Assembly: GCA_030618495.1 (NCBI GenBank)
Contig: JAUXDE010000004.1
Span: 1-32,259, forward strand
Direction: 5' to 3'
Source of the DNA: Clostridia bacterium
GTDB lineage: Bacteria > UBA6262 > WVXT01 > JAUXBS01
DNA length: 32,259 nucleotides
The notes beneath the pieces were generated by a model, which was not told the DNA's origin, searched no databases, and worked only from the letters and a program-made list of their open reading frames with translations. Position numbers and translations under genes: made by a program. Positions 26,373 through 32,259 of this stretch are shown one piece after another. Numbering within the stretch: the first letter of the stretch is position 1; each line of letters starts with the position of its first letter.

Positions 26373-27472
26373 ACTCTCATGGGCATTATTACGGCAAGGT
26401 AATCGCCCGAAGACGGTTTTATAACGCACGGGTTCAAAGAATTCGTCAGTTCAAGCGTGACTTCCTCGCTGCCGATATTGTTCAGCACATCTATGATAAA
26501 AACAGGATTATAACCGATTTCAAAGTCCTCGCCGTCAAAGCTTACGTCAAGCTTATCCTGCGCTTCTCCCATGTCCTGTGTTTTTGCGGATATTACCAGG
26601 CTTTTCTTTGAAAATGAATACTTTACGGATTGTGACTTTTCGCTGCTCATGAGGGCAACTCTTCTTGTGGTGCGAAGCAGGTCTTCCGTTTTTAATGTGA
26701 GCTTAACCTTGCTTTCCTTGGGAATCACCTGTTCATAGTTTGGAAATTGTCCGTCAATAAGCCTTGACGTAATGGTAATGTTTTCCGCTTTAAAACTTAT
26801 CTGGTTTTCTTTGACATCTATACTGACGTTAATATCATCGCCCAGCTGTTCAAGTATCTTCATCAATTCGACAACCGCTTTGTTGGGAATTATAAGTTTC
26901 AATGATTTCTTTTTATCAACTGAAATGCTGTTCTGTATAAAAGAAAGCCTTCTTCCATCCGTAGAAACCATTTTAATCTTTCCTTTTTCAATAGACATGT
27001 AAATTCCGCAAAGTACGTATCTGGTTTCATCCGTGGACACCGAAAACCTTGTTTTTCTAATCATCTCTTCCAGCATATCCTTCTTCATGGAAAAAGAGCT
27101 TGACTCACTGAATTGCGGAATCACGGGAAAATCCTCTTTTGACATGCCGACCAGTTTGTAAACAGCGTTTTTAGACGTTAACTTTACCTGGTTATTGGTA
27201 GTTACTTCCAGGTCGAATTCTTTTGAAGGAAGTTCCCTGACGATTTCAAACAATTTTCTGCCGGGAATAGTTGTTGCCCCGGGTTTTGATATTTCTGCCT
27301 TTATAACGCAGGTAACGCTTAATTCAAGATTGGTTGAGGAAAGCACTATTTCTTTATCCGTCGTTTCAATCATAATGTTCGTGAGTATGGGCAGGGTGCT
27401 TTTTGACGAAATTGCTGATTGAACAATGTGCATTCCTTTTGAAAACTCTTCCTTTTTGCAACTGATTTTCAT
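26369..27472 (-). CDS. dnaN: DNA polymerase III sliding clamp (beta subunit)
   Basis: This 367-residue clamp has the usual length and three-domain repeat. It begins MKISCKKEEFSKGMHIVQSAISSKSTLPILTNI and ends NSLNPCVIKPSSGDYLAVIMPMRV, the normal clamp C-terminus. The dimer encircles DNA and holds polymerase and repair partners. AAGGAGGA precedes the ATG with a normal gap. A possible weak promoter, TTTACA-N18-TATTAC on the minus strand (27572 to 27543), lies in the gap after dnaA, so dnaN may be partly independent of dnaA. The last four bases overlap the probable TTG start of recF. Confidence 0.98.
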   Translation of the reverse strand: MKISCKKEEFSKGMHIVQSAISSKSTLPILTNIMIETTDKEIVLSSTNLELSVTCVIKAEISKPGATTIPGRKLFEIVRELPSKEFDLEVTTNNQVKLTSKNAVYKLVGMSKEDFPVIPQFSESSSFSMKKDMLEEMIRKTRFSVSTDETRYVLCGIYMSIEKGKIKMVSTDGRRLSFIQNSISVDKKKSLKLIIPNKAVVELMKILEQLGDDINVSIDVKENQISFKAENITITSRLIDGQFPNYEQVIPKESKVKLTLKTEDLLRTTRRVALMSSEKSQSVKYSFSKKSLVISAKTQDMGEAQDKLDVSFDGEDFEIGYNPVFIIDVLNNIGSEEVTLELTNSLNPCVIKPSSGDYLAVIMPMRV

Positions 27473-27740
27473 CTAATGTTCCTCCTTTTTAATAGACCTT
27501 CAGGCCTTCTATTACTATTAATTATTCTAAATATAGTTTATAGTAATAGTAGGCATTGTTAATATCTGTAAAAGTCGGGTACGGTCGTTAAATGTCCGCT
27601 TAAAGATAGAATTTCAAAGTTTCCTTAAAGTAAATAATTAAGTGGAAAACAAACCATAGTTATTAACACTGTTAACAAAGAACGGTAAAACCCCAAAGTT
27701 ATTAACTTATTATTTAATTATGAACAACTTTTTCCCGGAA
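27473..27740. promoter_or_regulatory. dnaA-dnaN gap with palindrome, direct repeats and degenerate DnaA-box-like sites
   Basis: This is an AT-rich 268-base gap. The word AGTTATTAAC occurs at 27658-27667 and 27697-27706. TTAACACTGTTAA at 27663-27675 is a perfect interrupted palindrome. TTATTAACA (27660-27668) and AGTGGAAAA (27641-27649, reverse) each differ from the DnaA-box consensus at one position. This could be a second origin half or a DnaA-controlled dnaN promoter. No gene or terminator hairpin was found. Confidence 0.4.
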
Positions 27741-29120
27741 TTATTCACCGGACTTAATTTCACCCGTTATTTTATTAACCAGGGCGGAAAAGTATGGATC
27801 AACGGACAATTTATTCTTTATTTTTTCATTTGCGTACATAACCGTAGTATGATCTCTTCCGCCAAAAGAATCGCCTATTTCAGTCGTTGAGAACTCTGTC
27901 AGTATCCTTGCAAGATACATAGCAATTTGCCGCGGGAAAGCCAGGGCTGCGGTTCTTTTTTTGCTTTTCATGTCCCTTATGTCGATTTTAAAGTGCCTTG
28001 CAACGATTTTCTGTATGGATTCTATGGTAATCTGTCCTATTATTTCTTCCTTTATTATTATATCCCGTAGAATTTCCTTTGCCCGGTCTATCGTTATTTC
28101 TGTTCCAGTAACATGTGAAAAGGCGACTATTCTTATAAGCGCGCCCTCAAGGTCCCTTATGTTGGCTTTTATTTCACCCGCTATGAAAAGAAGAACATCA
28201 TCCGGAACAAAAAGGTTCTCGGATTCGGCCTTTGCCCGCAAAATGGCTATTCTCGTTTCAAGATCCGGTGGTTGTATGTCCGCAATAACGCCCCACTGGA
28301 ATCTTGAGCGGAGCCGTTCCACAAGATTCTGTATTTCTTTCGGCGGCCTGTCGGAGGCGAATGCCACCTGGTTGTGAGTGCCGTAGAGGGAGTTGAATAT
28401 ATGAAACAATTCTTCCTGGCTGCTGGGTTTGTCGGAAATAAACTGGACGTCATCTATAAGAAAAAGATTAAGATTGCGGTATTTTGCCCTGAAATTTATC
28501 ATTTGTTTCTTCTGGATTGACTCTATAAATTCATTGGTGAACCTCTCTGCGGTAATATAGAAGACGGATAAATGAGGAAACTTTTCTTTAACATGATGGC
28601 CTATTGCCTGAAGAAGGTGGGTTTTACCAAGGCCGACACCGCCATATATAAATAAAGGATTGTATACTTCACCGGGAGCATTTGCCACCGCTTCGGCAGT
28701 TGCCTGCGCAAAACGGTTTGACCCGCCAACCACAAAGTTTTTAAATATGTACTTAGGATAAAGGTCCTCCGACCTGTTGAAGGAGGTTTCCGGAACGGGG
28801 CTTGGGATTGCTTCTTTCTCCGGGGGCGCCGGTTCTTCAATGTCTTTTTCAATAATCAGTTTCTTGGAGTTAGGGTCAAGGGAAAAAATAACCTTAACAT
28901 CCTTATCAGTAACATTCTTTACCAGTTTTTCAAGTTCTTCCTGATAATGGTCTTGAAGCCAGTCTGAGAAGAACTTATTAGGCACGCTTAAGTTAAGGAA
29001 TTTATCGTCAAATGAAGCCGGGGTTATCGGTTTGAACCAGAGTTCGTAGCTTTCCCGGGAAATGTTGTTCTTCAGATGAGAAAGGACTTCGTCCCAGAGT
29101 TGTTCGGGGTTTAATGGCAT
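27741..29120 (-). CDS. dnaA: Chromosomal replication initiator DnaA
   Basis: This 459-residue initiator has all four domains. Domain I (about residues 1-85) includes LWFKPITPASF, and a short Pro/Glu linker follows (about 92-118). The AAA+ domain has Walker A GGVGLGKT (160-167), Walker B LIDDVQF (221-227) and the sensor/arginine region ASDRPPKEI and RLRSRFQWG. The C-terminal helix-turn-helix carries the DnaA signature GGRDHTTVMYA (420-430), which reads DnaA boxes. An AAGGAT site precedes the ATG. The gene points away from the boxed interval at 29.1-29.5 kb and starts the leftward replication gene run. Confidence 0.98.
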   Translation of the reverse strand: MPLNPEQLWDEVLSHLKNNISRESYELWFKPITPASFDDKFLNLSVPNKFFSDWLQDHYQEELEKLVKNVTDKDVKVIFSLDPNSKKLIIEKDIEEPAPPEKEAIPSPVPETSFNRSEDLYPKYIFKNFVVGGSNRFAQATAEAVANAPGEVYNPLFIYGGVGLGKTHLLQAIGHHVKEKFPHLSVFYITAERFTNEFIESIQKKQMINFRAKYRNLNLFLIDDVQFISDKPSSQEELFHIFNSLYGTHNQVAFASDRPPKEIQNLVERLRSRFQWGVIADIQPPDLETRIAILRAKAESENLFVPDDVLLFIAGEIKANIRDLEGALIRIVAFSHVTGTEITIDRAKEILRDIIIKEEIIGQITIESIQKIVARHFKIDIRDMKSKKRTAALAFPRQIAMYLARILTEFSTTEIGDSFGGRDHTTVMYANEKIKNKLSVDPYFSALVNKITGEIKSGE

Positions 29121-29263
29121 AAATAATCCTTAATCTTGTATAGAGTAAACTTGAACCCCGAATTACGCGGCTGGTCTGTATGAGTTTTCCACCGTTGGAT
29201 TTGGGGCATTCTCTATCAAGGCATATATAAGTTTACATACGAGTCAACATAAACGGCTAAAAG

Positions 29264-29272
29264 TTATTCACA
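29264..29272 (+). promoter_or_regulatory. DnaA box
   Basis: TTATTCACA is a full match to the TTATNCACA consensus, in the gap upstream of dnaA. Confidence 0.75.
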
Positions 29273-29285
29273 AGTTATAAACAAT

Positions 29286-29294
29286 TGTGGATAA
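29286..29294 (-). promoter_or_regulatory. DnaA box
   Basis: TGTGGATAA is the reverse complement of TTATCCACA, the strongest DnaA box. It faces the box at 29264-29272 across 13 bases. Confidence 0.8.
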
Positions 29295-29538
29295 CTCGTT
29301 AAGAACTTCAAGGTATTTTAGGTTTTGTAGAGAATAAAACATTTGGGATGAAAACAATTCCTTCTTATCGTTAACAATATAATTTTCGGATTTAAGCTGA
29401 ATCCAAGCTCAGTCTTTAATATGGAATTAAGACTGTTTCTATAAGACGATTATAGTATTTTGGATAATTTAAGTCAAGGATAAATTAAAAAAATAATTAA
29501 CGATTAAAACGGGTGAATATTTTATGGATTTATTATTC

Positions 29539-29567
29539 TTGACATGGCCGGTATTATAATATATAAT
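29539..29567 (+). promoter_or_regulatory. Perfect consensus promoter of rpmH
   Basis: TTGACA at 29539-29544 and TATAAT at 29562-29567 are exactly 17 bases apart. A second TATAAT at 29555-29560 has the wrong spacing. The start near 29574 gives a leader of about 46 bases before the rpmH ATG. Confidence 0.85.
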
Positions 29568-29619
29568 TCCCGACTATTAAACAAACACGAGAGAAAAAAC
29601 TATATTTGGGGAAAATAAA

Positions 29620-29754
29620 ATGAAACGCACTTTTCAACCGAAAAAAAAGAGAAGAAAAAGACGGCTTGGTTTTAGGAAAAAAATGACAACAAGCGGAGGG
29701 CGCAGAACAATAAAAGCCAGGAGAAAAAAAGGCCGGAAGCGCTTGACTGTTTAA
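29620..29754 (+). CDS. rpmH: 50S ribosomal protein L34
   Basis: This is a 44-residue, extremely basic protein, [22 protein letters not shown] and then [20 protein letters not shown], matching L34 over its whole length. L34 binds 23S rRNA in the large subunit. The N-terminal MKRTFQP, the RxGFRxRM-like centre and the GRRxxxxRRxKGRxxL end are all present. It is the first gene of the rightward arm from the origin, behind a perfect promoter, with rnpA 78 bases downstream as in most bacteria. Confidence 0.97.
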   Translation: MKRTFQPKKKRRKRRLGFRKKMTTSGGRRTIKARRKKGRKRLTV

Positions 29755-29832
29755 CGCAACAACAGATTCCTTAGAGACGCCAGTAACAACCCACGAGTAA
29801 GGCCACGCTAAAAATGCCGGGATGGTTTAGAT

Positions 29833-30192
29833 TTGGAGAAAAGATTTTCTTTCAATAAAAACGAACACATCAGGAAAACGGAAGATATTAAAAACGTATA
29901 TAACTACGGGAAATCATCCGCTAACCAATATGCTGTTATGTATATACTGGATAGAAAAGACGGGAAACAGACGAGAATGGGCTGGGTGCTGTCAAAGAAA
30001 GTCGGTAAAGCCCATCATCGCCTGAGGGTGAAACGCCTTATAAGGGAAGTATTCCGGCTTAATAAAGCGGTTTTGAAAAAAGGGTTTGATATAATATTAC
30101 TGCCGCGCAGAAAGATTTCGGAATTGCGGAATTATTCGGCCGTTGAAAAGATGCTTCTTGAGTTCTGGGGTAAGAGAAAAATAACAAGGTGA
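29833..30192 (+). CDS. rnpA: Ribonuclease P protein component
   Basis: This 119-residue protein subunit of RNase P helps the RNA subunit mature the 5' ends of tRNAs. The N-terminal MEKRFSFNKNEHIRKTEDIKNVYNYGKS, the strand MGWVLSKKVGKAHHR, and RLRVKRLIREVFRLNK followed by GFDIILLPRR give the normal fold and length. The strongly conserved RNR motif (R-N-R-x-K-R) reads R-L-R-V-K-R here, with Leu in place of Asn. The start is probably TTG 29833, since upstream ATGs are out of frame or hit a stop; the ribosome site is poor. The stop overlaps the GTG start of yidD by 4 bases. Confidence 0.93.
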   Translation: MEKRFSFNKNEHIRKTEDIKNVYNYGKSSANQYAVMYILDRKDGKQTRMGWVLSKKVGKAHHRLRVKRLIREVFRLNKAVLKKGFDIILLPRRKISELRNYSAVEKMLLEFWGKRKITR

Positions 30193-30431
30193 TTAAGAAA
30201 ATATTAGTATTCCTTATCGGGGCTTACCGGGTTTTTTCGGGACTAACCAATCGAAGGTGCAGGTTTTATCCCACTTGCTCAGAATACATGCTGGAAGCAA
30301 TAAATAGTCGCGGACCGGCCAGGGGGATAGTTCTTGGCCTGGGGAGAATAATCAGGTGTCATCCTTTTAACAGCGGTGGCCACGACCCCGTGCCGTCGTT
30401 TCGGCCGGGGAAGCGTAAAGATAAGGAATAA
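30189..30431 (+). CDS. yidD: Membrane protein insertion efficiency factor YidD
   Basis: This is an 80-residue protein from GTG 30189, overlapping the rnpA stop as GTGA. The family core is complete: CRFYPTCSEYMLEAI, then GLGRIIRCHPFNSGGHDPVP, with the three conserved Cys residues. A short amphipathic N-terminal part (IKKILVFLIGAYRVFSGL) suggests membrane association. YidD helps YidC/Sec insert inner-membrane proteins. The order rpmH-rnpA-yidD-yidC is the standard one. The C-terminus is a basic tail (RPGKRKDKE). Confidence 0.95.
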   Translation: MIKKILVFLIGAYRVFSGLTNRRCRFYPTCSEYMLEAINSRGPARGIVLGLGRIIRCHPFNSGGHDPVPSFRPGKRKDKE

Positions 30432-30466
30432 GAGAAGGCAATAACGAAAGGAAGAAAACAAGGAAA

Positions 30467-32137
30467 ATGGAAAAAAATGTGATAATAGCCGTTGTTCTGT
30501 CAACGTTAATTCTGCTGGTATGGTTCAGAATAAATCCGACTCCGCCGGCGCAGAACCAGCCTTTTACCCGGGGACAGGTCATGACATCGGAGCCGCGCGA
30601 AGAGTCGCGGGCGGTCATGGAAGAAGAATCCGCTAAAAGCAGGACAACAAGGGCGGGAGGGACTCGCGAAAAGGGAAAAACAATAACAGTGCAGACAGCC
30701 GAAGACATAATAGAACTAACTTCCAGGGGGGCGGGGATTAAACACTGGTATATAAAGGAAAGACACAAGGAAAAGGAGAACATGCCGGACCTGATATTCA
30801 TGAAGGAAGTTGACATTATCCCGCTACAGGTAAGCGCGAGGAATATTGAGGATATTTCCGACGTGATGTTTAAGGTCGGCAAATCCCCGGGACGTACTGA
30901 CGGCAGGATAGTACTGAATGAAGGGGAAAACGCCAGGATACAGTTTGATTATCTTACGAATTCAGGGATTAAAATATCCAAAATATACGATTTTTCCTAT
31001 AGCGGGGGTATGCATAATTTTAAGTTAAAGATAACCAACAAGTCAAAAAATGTTCAAGAACTTAAGAATTTAAGCGTCCTGTGGAATTCGGGCCTCGGTA
31101 TAATCGGCGAGGGGATTACGAGCAGGGAAAAGAAGCTCAGCGAAAGCCTTAACAAGGAGAATTACATGAACATGAAGGTGCTGAGTTTCGTGGATGGAAG
31201 GCTGCGGAGGAAGCTGAAGGATGGCATAGTATCCCCGGCAATAGACTGGACGGGGATAGGCAACAGGTATTTTGTAAGCGCGCTTATTAACCGGGATAAG
31301 GATTTCTCAAGGATAATAATAAACAAATACGAAACAGGAAAACGCGGCAAGAAAGTCCCGCAAACGGGACTTGGAGCCGAGGCGTTCAGCCTGAACCCCG
31401 GGGAATCAAAGACCTTTAATATCGATTTATTCGTTGGCATCAAAGACAGTGATAAAATGAAGGTGCTGGGCATTAACCTGGAAAAAATAATAAATTACGG
31501 GTTTTTTGACCCGATAAGCAAGCTATTCATGGTAATGCTTAAATTCTTCTATAAATTAACGCGTAACTATGGTATTGCAATCATACTGCTGACCTGCGTA
31601 CTTCACCTGCTTACGTTTCCGCTTTCAAGGAAGAGCCTGAAGGCTACTCAGAAGATGAAGGAACTCCAGCCCCAGATGAAAGAAATGCAGGCGAAGTACA
31701 AGGACGACCCGAAGAGGCTTAACGCTGAAACGATGAATTTCTACAAAAGTAAAAAGGCTAATCCTTTAGGCGGCTGCCTGCCCATGATATTTCAAATACC
31801 CATATTCTTTTCGCTGTTCAGGATGCTCCAGGGAGCGACAGCCCTGCGCTATGAAGGCTTCCTGTGGGTGATAGACCTGTCCATGAAGGACCCGTACTAT
31901 GTATTTCCCGTTCTCATGGGCGTGTCCATGTTTTTCCAGCAGAGAATATCCTCCCCCGGAGGAGACCCGGCGCAGCAGAAGATGATGATGTTCATGCCGG
32001 TATTTTTTACATTTATATTTTTAAAATTCCCGGCGGGTTTAACCCTGTACTGGCTGACCAACAACATATTGACTTTGACACAGCATCTTATCATGAGCAT
32101 GAAGGAAAAGAAAAAAAGGGAACTCGTGGTTCCCTAG
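30467..32137 (+). CDS. yidC: Membrane protein insertase YidC
   Basis: This is a 556-residue insertase of the Gram-negative long type. The first membrane helix is at residues 5-20, followed by a basic linker and a periplasmic beta-domain (about 75-330). The conserved insertase core of five helices follows from about 345, with FPLSRKSLKATQKMKELQPQM, the cytoplasmic loop KYKDDPKRLNAETMNFYKSKKANPLGGCLPM, and FPAGLTLYWLTNNILTLTQHL. At the groove position held by a conserved Arg in E. coli and Bacillus (five residues before PL), this protein has His380. The C-terminal tail is short and basic. AAGGAAA precedes the ATG, 35 bases after yidD. The TAG stop is the first codon of a repeated 17-base motif. 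Confidence 0.97.
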   Translation: MEKNVIIAVVLSTLILLVWFRINPTPPAQNQPFTRGQVMTSEPREESRAVMEEESAKSRTTRAGGTREKGKTITVQTAEDIIELTSRGAGIKHWYIKERHKEKENMPDLIFMKEVDIIPLQVSARNIEDISDVMFKVGKSPGRTDGRIVLNEGENARIQFDYLTNSGIKISKIYDFSYSGGMHNFKLKITNKSKNVQELKNLSVLWNSGLGIIGEGITSREKKLSESLNKENYMNMKVLSFVDGRLRRKLKDGIVSPAIDWTGIGNRYFVSALINRDKDFSRIIINKYETGKRGKKVPQTGLGAEAFSLNPGESKTFNIDLFVGIKDSDKMKVLGINLEKIINYGFFDPISKLFMVMLKFFYKLTRNYGIAIILLTCVLHLLTFPLSRKSLKATQKMKELQPQMKEMQAKYKDDPKRLNAETMNFYKSKKANPLGGCLPMIFQIPIFFSLFRMLQGATALRYEGFLWVIDLSMKDPYYVFPVLMGVSMFFQQRISSPGGDPAQQKMMMFMPVFFTFIFLKFPAGLTLYWLTNNILTLTQHLIMSMKEKKKRELVVP

Positions 32138-32151
32138 TGTAGTGTTACTAA
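32135..32151 (+). repeat. Gene-end 17-base motif, copy 4 (includes the yidC stop codon)
   Basis: TAGTGTAGTGTTACTAA begins with the yidC TAG stop. It is identical to the minus-strand copy at 25000-24984, which begins with the DUF721 TAG stop. The centre TAGT-GTT-ACTA can form a tiny hairpin. Confidence 0.7.
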
Positions 32152-32156
32152 CATAT

Positions 32157-32194
32157 CTTGACATATGCTGAAAGTATTTTGTTTCAGCGTCAAG
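32157..32194. other. Long bulged hairpin downstream of yidC
   Basis: CTTGAC (32157-32162) and GCTGAAA (32167-32173) pair with TTTCAGC (32182-32188) and GTCAAG (32189-32194): 13 pairs with a 4-base bulge and an 8-base loop. No T-run follows on either strand, so it is not a clear intrinsic terminator. It could be an RNA processing site, a repeat or part of an RNA cut by the window edge. Beyond it, to 32259, no gene can be supported. Confidence 0.45.
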
Positions 32195-32259
32195 GAACGA
32201 AGAGTGAGAATACTGTACGTATGTGAAAGATGAGTGACGCTGACGATGGACAAAAGACG

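Larger units (their letters stand above)
29121..29538. other. Probable chromosomal replication origin (oriC)
   Basis: This 418-base gene-free interval lies between divergent dnaA and rpmH. It carries two full matches to TTATNCACA: TTATTCACA at 29264-29272 and, on the other strand, TGTGGATAA at 29286-29294. They face each other 13 bases apart. Weaker sites (7 of 9) are TTATAAACA at 29275-29283 and TTTTCCACC at 29185-29193. A strongly AT-rich tract at about 29460-29540 could be the unwinding element. Genes on both sides point away, as expected for an origin. No RNA gene was seen. Confidence 0.75.

Noticed and set aside
26373-26429. 19 extra N-terminal codons of recF within dnaN
   Set aside because: RecF proteins begin near LKYIVLNNFR; the TTGA overlap with the dnaN stop gives the expected start.
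32230-32259. Possible start of a gene (ATG at 32230) at the right edge
   Set aside because: Only ten codons are visible, with no ribosome site and no recognisable sequence.

Overview
The window spans a chromosomal replication origin and about 29 kb to its left, in a Gram-negative bacterium from what is probably an uncultivated phylum. The Gram-negative signs are a long-form YidC with a periplasmic domain, outer-membrane PorV/PorQ-type barrels, GyrB with the E. coli-type insert, and large secreted proteins ending in FlgD-Ig/T9SS-like C-terminal domains. This mix is common in Omnitrophota-like and related candidate phyla. I cannot fix the phylum without a marker-gene tree.

Origin region (19.4-32.1 kb). 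Two divergent arms leave an AT-rich interval at about 29.12-29.54 kb that carries two full-match DnaA boxes. Rightwards (+): rpmH, rnpA, yidD, yidC, with rpmH behind a perfect TTGACA-N17-TATAAT promoter. Leftwards (-): dnaA, dnaN, recF, a DUF721/DciA-like gene, a DUF370/RemB-like gene, gyrB, gyrA, archease. The left arm is tightly packed with overlapping junctions and probable TTG starts.

Middle region (5.6-19.4 kb). Two secreted-protein/PorV pairs lie back to back. The left pair (-) is a 451-aa secreted protein, a PorV barrel fused to TPRs, and then a sensor histidine kinase, all joined by 4-base overlaps. The right pair (+) is a 575-aa secreted protein and a 323-aa PorV-like barrel, also with a 4-base overlap. 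The right pair is preceded by a perfect extended -10 promoter, a class I cyclic-di-GMP riboswitch and an intrinsic terminator that competes with the aptamer. I read it as an ON switch for a surface protein together with its export partner. Further right are a polytopic spermidine-synthase-like/TPR protein, a GT87-like membrane glycosyltransferase and a tiny lysine-rich lipoprotein.

Left region (0-5.6 kb). It holds an outward-facing perfect promoter at the edge, a GC-rich structured block, two small AT-rich genes (a degenerate nuclease-fold protein and a Cys/His-rich protein), a 700-base gene-poor stretch, a third large secreted protein and signal peptidase I. Between lepB and a C45-family hydrolase is a compact promoter-hairpin-T-run unit that looks like an undescribed small RNA of about 54 nt.

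A 17-base motif recurs at four gene ends; two of the copies are identical and include the gene's own stop codon.
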